From Cauispirillum nitrogeniifigens (GTDB taxonomy: Bacteria > Pseudomonadota > Alphaproteobacteria > Rhodospirillales > Rhodospirillaceae): a stretch of DNA of 64,000 nt. The DNA is taken from NCBI RefSeq assembly GCF_049800675.1, contig NZ_JBLOOT010000002.1, forward strand, positions 558,001-622,000, given 5' to 3'. The notes beneath the pieces are model-generated. The model did no database searches. It had not been told where the DNA came from and was given only the letters and a program-made list of their open reading frames with translations. Shown here piece after piece: positions 1-8,390 of this stretch; position 1 is the stretch's first letter, and each line of letters begins with the position of its first letter. The position numbers and the translations under genes were made by a program.

Positions 1-532
1 GCCAGTGGTGGGTGAGGATCTTCAGGAATTCCAGGGTGATCTGCCAGTGCCGGGCGTAGTCGTCGGGCACCAGCCCGGCCAGCCCGTCGAAGCCCAGCCC
101 CTCGGTCTGCACCTGATCGAGCAGGCGGGCCAACTCGGCGGCCAGGCGCGCGGCCTGGTCGGGGGTGCGCGGCTTGCCCGCCGCGTCGGGCATGGCGAGG
201 ATGAGGCGGGTCAGCAGCAGGCGGCGGCGCAGCGGCGGAATGGCCGGCGGGATGTCGGCGGCCTCGGGCAGGACGCCGCCCGCCGCCATGGCGAACAGCA
301 CCTCGTCCTCGTCCAGGTCGCCGATGGCGGCCATGCGCGGCAGCAGCAGCGGCGCCCCGCCGGAGCGGCGCAGGAACGCCTCGCGCAGGGTGCGGCGCGC
401 GCGCTGCGACGGCAGCAGGATAGTCATCGCCGCCAGGGCCAGCGGATCGCCCTGCGCCTCCGCCAGCAGCCCGTCGGCCAGCACGTCGGCAAACGGCAGG
501 CGGGGGGCGATGGTGTGGACGGTGATGGTCAT
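1..532 (-). CDS. addB: AddB, double-strand break repair helicase/nuclease subunit (N-terminal part, truncated by window edge)
   Basis: About 177 N-terminal residues of a protein that continues off the left edge. The start is the ATG at 532, giving MTITVHTIAPRLPFADVL, which resembles the opening of alphaproteobacterial AddB. The stretch with LAAMTILLPSQRARRTLREAF at about residues 33-53 matches the region in AddB-type proteins that precedes the degenerate helicase motifs. AddB partners with AddA in processing double-strand ends for recombination. The C-terminal nuclease domain and iron-sulfur cysteines lie outside the window and cannot be checked. Confidence 0.82.
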   Translation of the reverse strand, partial: MTITVHTIAPRLPFADVLADGLLAEAQGDPLALAAMTILLPSQRARRTLREAFLRRSGGAPLLLPRMAAIGDLDEDEVLFAMAAGGVLPEAADIPPAIPPLRRRLLLTRLILAMPDAAGKPRTPDQAARLAAELARLLDQVQTEGLGFDGLAGLVPDDYARHWQITLEFLKILTHHW

Positions 533-564
533 GGGCGGGGGTCCTGGCGGTCGGCTGGACAAGG

Positions 565-760
565 TCCCGTCACCCCCGCGAAAGAGCTTGAGAAGGATTC
601 GCGGAGGTGATTTGGCACCCCACGCATCAAGCCGTCGTTCCCGCGAAAGCGGGAACCCAGGGCCGTGGAGACGGCGCCATCAGCTTCCTTATGTCGGAGA
701 TGCGGCAGGTGCTTTTCTCCACGGCCCTGGGCCCCCGCCTGCGCGGGGGCGACGGAGTTT
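565..760. repeat. REP/BIME-like palindromic element
   Basis: Two related hairpin units face each other. The left unit (634-655) has a perfect 7 bp stem, TTCCCGC/GCGGGAA, around a GAAA loop. The right unit (731-750) has a perfect 8 bp stem, GCCCCCGC/GCGGGGGC, around CTGC. Between them lies a perfect 15 bp inverted repeat, 656-670 against 717-731. A third partial unit (CCCGTCACCCCCGCGAAAG) occurs at about 565-583. The consensus GTCG-YY-CCCGCG-N4-GCGGG is typical of dispersed extragenic palindromes. It lies between ccmI and addB and could fold in the ccm transcript tail. Confidence 0.75.
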
Positions 761-776
761 GTGTTTGCGGATGACC

Positions 777-2231
777 CTACCCCGCTGCCGGCAGTTCCTT
801 CAGGCGCTGTTCCAGCTCCTCGCGCTGCGGGCTGTCGGCGGGCAGGGAGTCGAGGAGCTTGGTCCACAGGCGGCGGGCCTCGGCGGCGTTGCCGTCCAGG
901 GCGGCGCCCAGGCCGCCGTAGTACAGGGCCTCGGGGTTGTCGGGTTCGATCACGAGGATGCCGCGCACCGTCTCGAAGAAGGCCGGGGCGGGGCGGTCGG
1001 CGTTGGTGCTCTCGGCCTGTGCCAGCAGGGCGCCGGCGCGGCCGAAGCGCGACTCGATGTCCTGCGGCCGCAGGGCGGCGGCGCGGCCATAGGCATCGGC
1101 GGCGTCCTCGAAGCGCTTCATCACGCCGTAGGAGCGGCCCAGGCGCATCCAGCCGTCATAGTCATCGGGATTGGCGGCCAGGCGCTCGGCGAGCTGCTTG
1201 ACCATGCCGTCGACCATGGCCTGTTCCTCGGCCGTCAGGCCCGGCGCCTCGCGGGCGGCATCGGCGGCGGCGGCGGCCTCGTCGCCCGGCGTCGCCTCCA
1301 GGGCCACCTCCTCGCCGCGCTGTTCGGCATCATAGAGGTCCAGGGCGTGCACCGGCTTGACCGCCGCCGGCATGACCCCGGCCTGCTGGCCCAGGGCCGC
1401 CATGCGCTGGCGCAGCATGCCCATCCACGGCGCGTCGGCCGGCGAGGACGCCGACAGCTGGCGCCAGATGGCCATGGCCTTGCGCGGTTCCTCGGCCTGC
1501 ATGCGGGCCAGCCCCAGGTAGTAGCGGGCGCGCGGCTCGTCGCGGTCCAGGCGCAGGGCATTCCGGAAGGCAGCCTGGGCCGGCGCCGTCACCTGGCCGT
1601 CGGCGGCCAGGGTGTGGGCCTCGGCCAGGGACGACCACGTTTCCGGCTCCACCCGGCCCAGGCGGACGACGCGCTCGTAGGCGGCCAGGGCCTGCGGCCA
1701 CTGCTGGAGCTGATGATGGGCCTGGGCCAGCAGCAGCCAGCCTTCCTGGTTCTCGGGGTCGGCCTTGAGGCGGGCCTCCAGGACGGGGACGGCCTCGCGC
1801 AGGCGGGCGATCTCGCTGTCGGGCAGGCCCAGGCGCTCGCCCTCGCGGGCGGCGATGGGGCGGTCGGGCAGGCCCGGCGCGCCGATGGCGCCATAGAGCA
1901 CCAGCGCGCCGACGGGCACCAGCAGGCCCAGGAACACTGCCAGGGCGACGCGGAAGGAACGGCCGCCCTGCGCGGGGGCGCTTGCGGTGGAGTCCTCGGC
2001 GTCGGTGGACAGCATGCGGCGCTGGATCTCGACGCGGGCGGCCTCGGCCTGGGTGGGGGTCAGCAGGCCGCGCTCGACGTCGCGGTCGACCTCGCCAAGC
2101 TGGTCGCGGTAGACCTGGAGGTCATAGTCGGCGCGGCGCACGCTGCCGGCCGGACGGCGCAGCAGGGGCACGACCACGCAGGCGGCGGCGATGAAGGCCA
2201 GGACGGCCGACAGGATGATCTGTAGGGTCAT
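777..2231 (-). CDS. ccmI: CcmI (CycH), cytochrome c biogenesis apocytochrome chaperone
   Basis: This 484-residue protein is the last gene of the ccm operon. CcmI is a membrane-anchored TPR protein that binds apocytochrome c and hands it to the heme-ligation complex. Visible features are an N-terminal membrane helix (about residues 3-25), a cytoplasmic loop with YRDQLGEVDRDVERG typical of the family, a second helix at about 95-115, and TPR-like repeats, for example ENQEGWLLLAQAHHQLQQW. It is full length for the fused alphaproteobacterial form. The start ATG at 2231 overlaps the ccmH stop by ATGA, implying translational coupling. Confidence 0.93.
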   Translation of the reverse strand: MTLQIILSAVLAFIAAACVVVPLLRRPAGSVRRADYDLQVYRDQLGEVDRDVERGLLTPTQAEAARVEIQRRMLSTDAEDSTASAPAQGGRSFRVALAVFLGLLVPVGALVLYGAIGAPGLPDRPIAAREGERLGLPDSEIARLREAVPVLEARLKADPENQEGWLLLAQAHHQLQQWPQALAAYERVVRLGRVEPETWSSLAEAHTLAADGQVTAPAQAAFRNALRLDRDEPRARYYLGLARMQAEEPRKAMAIWRQLSASSPADAPWMGMLRQRMAALGQQAGVMPAAVKPVHALDLYDAEQRGEEVALEATPGDEAAAAADAAREAPGLTAEEQAMVDGMVKQLAERLAANPDDYDGWMRLGRSYGVMKRFEDAADAYGRAAALRPQDIESRFGRAGALLAQAESTNADRPAPAFFETVRGILVIEPDNPEALYYGGLGAALDGNAAEARRLWTKLLDSLPADSPQREELEQRLKELPAAG

Positions 2232-2746
2232 GCCGTGTCTCCGGCCCCGTCACTGTCCTTGAGCAGCTTTTCCAGCCGCCGCTGTTCCTCCGCCGACAGG
2301 GGCTGCGGCGCCCCCTCCGCCACGCCGGCCGGAGCCGAGGCCGCCGCCGCGCCGCCGCGCGAGCGGTAGAACCACCAGCCGCCGAACAGCGCCAGCAGGG
2401 CGAAGACCACCGGCCCGAACCACAGGATGTAGGTCGAGCCCTTGAACGGCGGGCGCAGCAGGACGTAGTCGCCGTAGCGGTCGACGACGTACTGGACGAC
2501 CTGGCTGTCGCTGTCGCCGGCCATCAGGCGGTCACGCACCACGATGCGCAGGTCGCGGGCCAGTTCGGCGTTGCTCTCGTCGATGCTCTCGTTCTGGCAG
2601 ACGACGCAGCGCAGGTCCTTGGAGATGTCGCGCGCCCGGCTTTCCATCACCGGGTCCGGGAGCATCTCGTCGGGTTGCACGGCCAAGGCCGGGGTCGCCA
2701 GCAGCAGGCCGGCGAGCAGGGCGACGGAGAAGGGGCGCAGGGTCAT
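2228..2746 (-). CDS. ccmH: CcmH (CycL), apocytochrome c thiol reductase
   Basis: This 172-residue protein has a signal peptide (cleavage likely after ATPALA, about residue 22), the family redox motif LRCVVCQN with Cys47 and Cys50, and a C-terminal membrane helix (STYILWFGPVVFALLALFGG). It keeps apocytochrome haem-binding cysteines reduced and works with CcmF and CcmI. I chose the ATG at 2746 because it gives a proper signal peptide and overlaps the ccmG stop by ATGA; an in-frame start further upstream at 2794 would add a non-signal extension. Confidence 0.94.
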   Translation of the reverse strand: MTLRPFSVALLAGLLLATPALAVQPDEMLPDPVMESRARDISKDLRCVVCQNESIDESNAELARDLRIVVRDRLMAGDSDSQVVQYVVDRYGDYVLLRPPFKGSTYILWFGPVVFALLALFGGWWFYRSRGGAAAASAPAGVAEGAPQPLSAEEQRRLEKLLKDSDGAGDTA

Positions 2747-3282
2747 GACGTCTTCCGCAGCTGCTCGACCAGGGGCTTGAGGGTATTTTCCCACACCTCC
2801 GGCGTGACCGGGCCGATGTGCTTGTAGCGGATGACCCCCTGCTTATCGACCACGAAGGTCTCCGGCGCGCCGGTGACGCCGAAGTCGATGGCGACGCGGC
2901 TGTCGGCATCATGGCCGACGCGGTCGTAGGGATCACCGTTGCGGGCCAGCCAGCGCAGGGCGTCGCGGGGGTCCTTCTCGCGCCAGGCGATGCCGTGGAT
3001 GGGCACGTCCTCGGTCTCCTGAATGCGCACCAGGATGGGATGCTCGGCGATGCAGGCAACGCACCACGACCCGAAGATGTTGACCAGCGACACGTCGCCC
3101 TTGAGGTCGGCGCTCGACAGCGGTTTGCCGCGCTCGGGCAGGGCCTCCAGGGCGAACTGCGGCACCGGGCGGTCGATCAGCACCGACGGGATGGTCTTGG
3201 GATCGCGCCCCAGGCCGACCATGAACATGGCGGCCAGCACGGCCAGCACCGCGATGGGCGCGAGGTAGATGAGCTTCTTCAT
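2743..3282 (-). CDS. ccmG: CcmG (DsbE/CycY), periplasmic thioredoxin-like protein
   Basis: A 179-residue, membrane-anchored thioredoxin-fold protein with N-terminal helix LIYLAPIAVLAVLAAMFMVG and active site WCVAC (Cys74 and Cys77). Most CcmG proteins have WCxPC; the third position here is Ala rather than Pro, which may shift its redox potential. It passes electrons to CcmH or the apocytochrome. The ATG at 3282 is preferred; an in-frame GTG lies 9 bases upstream at 3291. It is 26 bases downstream of ccmF. Confidence 0.93.
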   Translation of the reverse strand: MKKLIYLAPIAVLAVLAAMFMVGLGRDPKTIPSVLIDRPVPQFALEALPERGKPLSSADLKGDVSLVNIFGSWCVACIAEHPILVRIQETEDVPIHGIAWREKDPRDALRWLARNGDPYDRVGHDADSRVAIDFGVTGAPETFVVDKQGVIRYKHIGPVTPEVWENTLKPLVEQLRKTS

Positions 3283-3308
3283 GGTCCCCACATCTCTCCG
3301 TCAGGCGC

Positions 3309-5339
3309 TCAGGCGCGCACCGGCTTGCCGCCGCTCGCGGTGCCGGCCTCGCGGCGGCGCACCGGGGCACCGACGCGGTGGCGGCGGTCGGACAGCGACA
3401 CCAGCCCGCCCAGGCACAGCATGGCCGAGCCGTACCACAGGAACGGCACCAGCGGCTCGTAGTACAGGCGGGTGACATAGGCATCGCCCTGCCCGGCCGG
3501 GTCGCCGATGACCGCGTAGAGGTCGTGGAAGCCAGTGGTGTGGATGGCGGCCTCGGTCGTCGGCATGGCGCGTTCGCTGTAGACGCGCTTCTCCGGGGTC
3601 ATGATGCCGACCTCCTGGCCGTCGCGGGACAGGCGGAAGGTGCCGCGGATGCCGGTGTAGTTGGGCCCCTGGAACGGCTCCGCCGACAGCAGGGTGAAGT
3701 CCCAGCCGTTGACCGTGACCGTCTCGCCGAAGCGCTGGGTTTGCACCGCCTCGCCCTTCCAGGCCGACGACGCGGTGACGCCGGCGACGATCAGGCCGAC
3801 GCCGGCGTGCGCCAGGGTCATGCCCCAGGCGGCGCGCGGCAGGTTGCGGGCGCGGCGGCCGCTTTCGGCCAGCGGGGCGCGGAACAGCCTGACGCGCTCG
3901 GCGAACTCGACCAGCGCGCCGACCACCAGCCACGCCGCCAGGCCGATGCCGAAGGACGCCAGCACCGGCTCCATGCCGCCGCCCATGATCAGCCAGGTCG
4001 CCACCATGACCGCCACGCCCAGCACGGCGGCCAGCCACAGGCGGCTCAGGGCGCCGCGCAGGTCGCCGCGCTTCCACGCCATCAGCGGGCCGATGGCCAT
4101 GACGATGATCGCCGGCACCATCAGCGGCACGAACACGGCGTTGAAGAACGGCGGGCCGACGGACACCTTGCCCAGGCCCAGGGTGTCGGCGATCAGCGGA
4201 TAGAGGGTGCCCAGCAGCACGGTGGCGGTGGCAGTGCTCATCAGCAGGTTGTTGAGCAGCAGAGACCCTTCGCGCGACACCGGGGCGAACAGCCCGCCGC
4301 CCTTGAGCTGCGGCGCGCGGATGGCGTACAGCGTCAGCGCCCCGCCGACGGACACCACCAGCAGGCCGAGGATGAACACGCCGCGCGTCGGGTCGGCGGC
4401 GAAGGCGTGGACCGAGGTGATGACGCCCGAACGCACCAGGAAGGTGCCCAGCAGGCTCATGCCGAAGGTCAGGATGGCGAGCAGGATGGTCCAGCTTTTC
4501 AGGCTGTCGCGCTTCTCCACCACGATGGCCGAGTGGAGCAGGGCGGTGCCGATCAGCCACGGCATGAAGCTGGCGTTTTCCACCGGGTCCCAGTACCACC
4601 AGCCGCCCCAGCCCAGTTCGTAGTAGGCCCACCACGACCCCAGGGCGATGCCGGCGGTCAGGAAGGTCCAGGCCACCAGCGTCCACGGCCGCACCCAGCG
4701 CGCCCAGGCGGCATCCACCCGGCCTTCGATCAGCGCCGCGACGGCGAAGGAGAAGGCCATGGAGAAGCCGACGTAGCCCAGGTACAGCATCGGCGGATGG
4801 AAGGCCAGGCCGGGGTCCTGCAACAGCGGGTTCAGCCCCTGGCCGTTGAAGGGCGCGGGGTCGATCCGCTCGAACGGGTTGGAGGTGAACAGGATGAAGG
4901 CCAGGAAGCCCAGGGTGATCATCGCCTGCACCGCCAGGGCGCGGGCGCGCAGCTGCGGCGGGATGTTGCTGGCCGACAGCGCCACCGCCAGCCCGAACAG
5001 GGTCAGGGTGGTGATCCACAGCAGCAGGGAGCCTTCGTGGTTCCCCCACACGCCGGAAACCTTGTAGAGCATCGGCTTGTCGGTGTGGGAGTTCTGGAAG
5101 ACGTTGGCGACCGAGAAGTCCGACACCACGAAGGAATAGGTCAGCGCCGCGAAGGCGAAAGTGACCAGCAGGGCCAGCGCCACCGCGCCGGGACGGGCCA
5201 TGCCCATCATCACCGCGTCGCCCCGGTGCGCGCCGACCAGCGGCACGATGGACTGCGCGACGGACACGAACAGCGCCAGCACCAGGGCGAAGTGCCCCAG
5301 CTCGGCAATGCTGAAGGCGGCCAGCAGGTCACCCGTCAT
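3309..5339 (-). CDS. ccmF: CcmF (CycK), haem lyase subunit
   Basis: A 676-residue polytopic membrane protein with many hydrophobic helices and the WWD haem-handling signature WGGWWYWDPVENASFMPWL, with flanking histidines including HPPMLYLGYV. CcmF takes haem from holo-CcmE and attaches it to apocytochrome in the CcmFHI complex. Its length matches the family. It starts only a few bases after the ccmE stop and belongs to the same minus-strand operon. Confidence 0.96.
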   Translation of the reverse strand: MTGDLLAAFSIAELGHFALVLALFVSVAQSIVPLVGAHRGDAVMMGMARPGAVALALLVTFAFAALTYSFVVSDFSVANVFQNSHTDKPMLYKVSGVWGNHEGSLLLWITTLTLFGLAVALSASNIPPQLRARALAVQAMITLGFLAFILFTSNPFERIDPAPFNGQGLNPLLQDPGLAFHPPMLYLGYVGFSMAFSFAVAALIEGRVDAAWARWVRPWTLVAWTFLTAGIALGSWWAYYELGWGGWWYWDPVENASFMPWLIGTALLHSAIVVEKRDSLKSWTILLAILTFGMSLLGTFLVRSGVITSVHAFAADPTRGVFILGLLVVSVGGALTLYAIRAPQLKGGGLFAPVSREGSLLLNNLLMSTATATVLLGTLYPLIADTLGLGKVSVGPPFFNAVFVPLMVPAIIVMAIGPLMAWKRGDLRGALSRLWLAAVLGVAVMVATWLIMGGGMEPVLASFGIGLAAWLVVGALVEFAERVRLFRAPLAESGRRARNLPRAAWGMTLAHAGVGLIVAGVTASSAWKGEAVQTQRFGETVTVNGWDFTLLSAEPFQGPNYTGIRGTFRLSRDGQEVGIMTPEKRVYSERAMPTTEAAIHTTGFHDLYAVIGDPAGQGDAYVTRLYYEPLVPFLWYGSAMLCLGGLVSLSDRRHRVGAPVRRREAGTASGGKPVRA

Positions 5340-5342
5340 GGA

Positions 5343-5837
5343 CTAGCTCCCGGTGTTGGGGGCGGCGGGGGTGGCATCGACCCCCGGCGGCTTGCCGCCC
5401 GGCATCTGGCCGGAACGCTTCAGGGCGTCGGCCACCTCGGGCGGCATGTAGTTCTCGTCGTGCTTGGCCAGCACCTCGCTGGCGGTGAACAGGCCGTCCT
5501 GTCCCAGGCGCCCCTCGGCCACCACGCCCTGCCCCTCGCGGAACAGGTCGGGCAGGATGCCGGTGTAGGTCACCGGGGTGGTGGCGACGTAGTCGGTGAT
5601 GCGGAAGCGGATGGTCTGGCCGTCCTTCACCACCGACCCTTCCTCGACCATGCCGCCCAGGCGGAAGCGCTGGTCGGCGGCGACCTTCTTGGTCTGGAGG
5701 TCGGCCGGGCTGTAGAAGAACACCAGATTGTCCTGGAACGCGGTCAGGACCAGCGCCGTGGCGCCGCCCAGCAGCAGCATGCCCAGGCCGACCAGGTACA
5801 GGCGCCGCGTCTTGCGGGTGGCGATCTTGCGGGTCAC
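5343..5837 (-). CDS. ccmE: CcmE (CycJ), periplasmic haem chaperone
   Basis: A 164-residue protein with an N-terminal anchor helix (about 12-32), an OB-fold domain and the covalent haem-binding motif AKHDENYMPPE, with the haem-attaching His126 and axial Tyr130. It receives haem through CcmABCD and delivers it to CcmF. The C-terminal tail (MPGGKPPGVDATPAAPNTGS) is flexible. The ATG overlaps the ccmD stop by ATGA. Confidence 0.96.
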   Translation of the reverse strand: MTRKIATRKTRRLYLVGLGMLLLGGATALVLTAFQDNLVFFYSPADLQTKKVAADQRFRLGGMVEEGSVVKDGQTIRFRITDYVATTPVTYTGILPDLFREGQGVVAEGRLGQDGLFTASEVLAKHDENYMPPEVADALKRSGQMPGGKPPGVDATPAAPNTGS

Positions 5838-6055
5838 GGCGATGTCTCCTCTTTCACGGCGGCGGTCGGGCTTTCGGCGCCGGCGGCGCGGCGGCGGCGC
5901 GGGCCGCGCGCGGCCTGGAGCATCTCCAGGGTCCGTTCGCGGGTCTTCAGGCCGCGCCAGGTGGCCACGAACAGGGCCACCAGGACGATGGCCGCGACGG
6001 CGTAGCTCGGCCAGACGTAGCCGGCATATCCGCCCATGTCGAAGTAGTTAGCCAT
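5834..6055 (-). CDS. ccmD: CcmD, small membrane adaptor of haem export
   Basis: A 73-residue protein with the family N-terminus MANYFDMGGYAGYVWPSYAVAA, one membrane helix (YAVAAIVLVALFVATWRGL) and a charged C-terminal tail. CcmD bridges CcmE to CcmC and the CcmAB transporter. I chose the ATG at 6055 rather than the one at 6067 because the family starts close to the YFDMGGY motif. It lies between ccmC (51-base gap) and ccmE (overlap). Confidence 0.88.
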   Translation of the reverse strand: MANYFDMGGYAGYVWPSYAVAAIVLVALFVATWRGLKTRERTLEMLQAARGPRRRRAAGAESPTAAVKEETSP

Positions 6056-6106
6056 GACGTTCGTCAATTCCCCGAAGGAGCCGCCTCAAGTAAGGAGCTG
6101 GTGGCC

Positions 6107-6826
6107 TCAGCCGTGGATCTCGCTCATGCGCAGGGCGCGGATCTTGGCGTCGGCGATCTCGGCCTTGATGCGCAGCAACACCACGGTGACGTAAAAAGCC
6201 TTGAAGGCCAGGCCCATGATCAGCAGGGGCCACAGCATGGCCGGATCGACGGCCGGGCCGTCCATGCGCACCACGCTGGCCGGCTGGTGCAGGGTGTTCC
6301 ACCAGTCGACCGAGAACTTGATGATCGGCACGTTGACGAAGCCGACCAGCGCCAGTACGGCGGCGGCCTTGTTGCCGCGCTGCGGGTCGTCGAAGGCGTT
6401 CTGCAACGCCATGTGCCCGAAGTACAGGAACAGCAGGATGAGCATCGACGTCAGGCGCGCGTCCCACACCCACCACGTGCCCCACATGGGTTTGCCCCAC
6501 AGCGACCCGGTGACCAGGCAGATGAAGGTGAAGGCCGCGCCGACGGGGGCCGAGGCCCGCGCCGCCAGGTCGGCCAGCGGATGCTTCCAGATCAGCGCCA
6601 CGGCGCTGGCCACCGCCATGGCGGTGTAGGCGAACATGCCCATCCAGGCGGCCGGCACGTGGATGTACATGATGCGCACGGTGTCGCCCTGCTGGTAGTC
6701 CACCGGCGACCACACCAGGGACAGCGCCAGGCCGGCGGCCAGACTGAGCACCAGGACGCCGATGCTCCACGGCAGCAGGGCGTTGGCGAGCCTCAGGAAC
6801 CGGGCGGGGTTGGCGAAACGATGCAT
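6107..6826 (-). CDS. ccmC: CcmC, haem-handling membrane protein
   Basis: A 239-residue protein with about six membrane helices and the WWD signature WGKPMWGTWWVWDARLTSM. Conserved histidines are present in YIHVPAAWMGM and FGHMALQN. CcmC loads haem onto CcmE with help from CcmD. A good Shine-Dalgarno (GGAG in GGAGAACCC) precedes the ATG at 6826. An unusual 164-base gap separates it from ccmB upstream. Confidence 0.95.
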   Translation of the reverse strand: MHRFANPARFLRLANALLPWSIGVLVLSLAAGLALSLVWSPVDYQQGDTVRIMYIHVPAAWMGMFAYTAMAVASAVALIWKHPLADLAARASAPVGAAFTFICLVTGSLWGKPMWGTWWVWDARLTSMLILLFLYFGHMALQNAFDDPQRGNKAAAVLALVGFVNVPIIKFSVDWWNTLHQPASVVRMDGPAVDPAMLWPLLIMGLAFKAFYVTVVLLRIKAEIADAKIRALRMSEIHG

Positions 6827-6990
6827 GGGTTCTCCGGCCTCCCGCGCGGGGGCGTTGCCCGCCCCGCCTCATTTATATCAGGAGGTACTGTTGTAGCGAT
6901 CCTGGCTTACCGATTCCAGCATGATCGGTCCGGCCTTTCCTGTGACGCCGGATATGGGCGAAAGTGTGGCAGCGTGCAAGTGGAGCGCCG
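6827..6990. other. Intergenic gap inside the ccm operon, with hairpin
   Basis: This is the only long gap (164 bases) in the otherwise nearly gap-free ccm operon, between the ccmB stop and the ccmC start. It contains a 6 bp GC stem (6849-6865, GGGGCG-TTGCC-CGCCCC) just upstream of the ccmC ribosome-binding site on the minus strand. No convincing reading frame was seen. It may hold a secondary promoter or mRNA-processing site. Confidence 0.45.
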
Positions 6991-7656
6991 CTATTCCACG
7001 GCCTGCCGCAGCGCCGCCCCGGCCGCCCACGGGCACAGCGCCAGGGCCGCCAGCAGCATCGCCCCCAGCACCAGCAACTGCGCCTTGTACTCGAATCCCA
7101 TGACGGCGGCGTCGATGGCCGACACCCCGAAGATCAGCACCGGCACGTACAGCGGCAGCACCAGGAGCGACAGCAGCACGCCGCCGCGCCGGGCGCCCAG
7201 CACCAGCGCCGCGCCGACGGCGCCGATCAGCGACAGCGTCGGCGTGCCCACGGCCATGGCGGCGATCAGCACGCCGAACCCCTGCGCGTTCATGTTCAGC
7301 AGCACCGCCAGCACCGGCGCCGCCAGGATCAACGGCAGGCCGGTGGTCAGCCAGTGGGCGGCGACCTTGCCCATGACCATCACCGACAGCGGCATCGGCG
7401 CCATGGTCAGCAGGTCGAGCGAGCCGTCCTCGTAGTCGGTCTGGAACAGCCGGTCGAGCGACAGCATCGACGCCAGCAGCGCCGTCACCCACAGCACGCC
7501 GGCGGCGACGCGCTCCAGGATGTTGCTCTCCGGGCCGACGCCGAAGGGAAACAGCACCACGGTGAGGACGAAGAACGCCACCACCATCATGCTGTCGGAC
7601 CCCTGGCGCAGGGCCAGGCGCAGGTCGCGGCGGATGACCGCCAGCAGCGCGCTCAT
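6991..7656 (-). CDS. ccmB: CcmB, haem exporter permease
   Basis: A 221-residue membrane protein starting MSALLAVIRRDLRLALRQGSD, with six predicted helices and the CcmB motif QTDYEDGSLDLLTMAP. It forms the permease of the CcmAB ABC transporter that drives release of holo-CcmE. The start ATG at 7656 overlaps the ccmA stop by ATGA. The reading frame runs far upstream over ccmA, but the family start is clear. Confidence 0.95.
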   Translation of the reverse strand: MSALLAVIRRDLRLALRQGSDSMMVVAFFVLTVVLFPFGVGPESNILERVAAGVLWVTALLASMLSLDRLFQTDYEDGSLDLLTMAPMPLSVMVMGKVAAHWLTTGLPLILAAPVLAVLLNMNAQGFGVLIAAMAVGTPTLSLIGAVGAALVLGARRGGVLLSLLVLPLYVPVLIFGVSAIDAAVMGFEYKAQLLVLGAMLLAALALCPWAAGAALRQAVE

Positions 7657-8390
7657 GCCTCGGCGGCCTCCCATTCGGCGTCGAGGGCGTCCCAGGCGCC
7701 CATGGTATCGACGGAAAACGCATCCATGTGGAAGGTCCGGGCGTCGGGCAGGGCGATGTCGGCATGGGTGGACAGTGCCACCATGCCGCCGGCCGCCCGG
7801 TGTTCGGCCACGGCGTCCTCCAGAACCTTGATCGACGCCTTGTCGAGCGCCGTCGTCGGCTCGTCGAGCAGCCACAGCGGCGCCGGGGCGGCGGTCAGGC
7901 GGGCCAGGTTGACGCGCCGCTTCTGCCCCGCCGACAGCATCTTGCCCGGCACGTCGGCCAGCCGCTCCATGGCGAAGCGTTCCAGCCCCCGGCGCACGGC
8001 GCCCGCGACGTCGGCCTCCTCGGGGTTCCAGGTGCGCACCCAGAAGGCGACGTTCTCGGCCACCGACAGCACCGGCTTGACGGCGTCGAGGTGGCCGACG
8101 TAGCGGCTGCGCGCGCCATGGGCCTCGCGGTCGGCCCGCACCGCCTCGCCGTCCCACAGCAACTCGCCGGTGGCCGGGCGGATCAGGCCCGCCAGCAGGC
8201 GCAGGAAGCTCGACTTGCCCGATCCGTTGGGGCCCAGCAGCAGCAGCGCCTCGCCGGGGGCCAGGGTGAAGTCCAGGCCGGCGAACACCACCCGCTCGCC
8301 GCGGATGCACGTCAGGCCCCGGCCCTCGAACACGGGCGCGGCGGTGGCCTTCACATCTGGGGGCGCAAGGGTGGGGTCGGGCGCGGTCAT
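7653..8390 (-). CDS. ccmA: CcmA, haem exporter ATP-binding protein
   Basis: A 245-residue ABC ATPase with Walker A GPNGSGKS (residues 53-60), signature LSAGQKRRVNLARL, Walker B LWLLDEPT and switch His in LSTHADI. It powers the Ccm system and is the first gene of the operon. The ATG at 8390 gives a usual family length; the frame is open further upstream to 8681 but that part has no homology and covers the hairpin-rich leader. Confidence 0.95.
   Translation of the reverse strand: MTAPDPTLAPPDVKATAAPVFEGRGLTCIRGERVVFAGLDFTLAPGEALLLLGPNGSGKSSFLRLLAGLIRPATGELLWDGEAVRADREAHGARSRYVGHLDAVKPVLSVAENVAFWVRTWNPEEADVAGAVRRGLERFAMERLADVPGKMLSAGQKRRVNLARLTAAPAPLWLLDEPTTALDKASIKVLEDAVAEHRAAGGMVALSTHADIALPDARTFHMDAFSVDTMGAWDALDAEWEAAEA

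Noticed and set aside
3378..6005. Very long plus-strand open frame opposite ccmF and ccmE
   Set aside because: It is Gln/Ala/Gly/His-rich without domains and lies exactly opposite clear ccm genes; such frames arise from high third-position GC.
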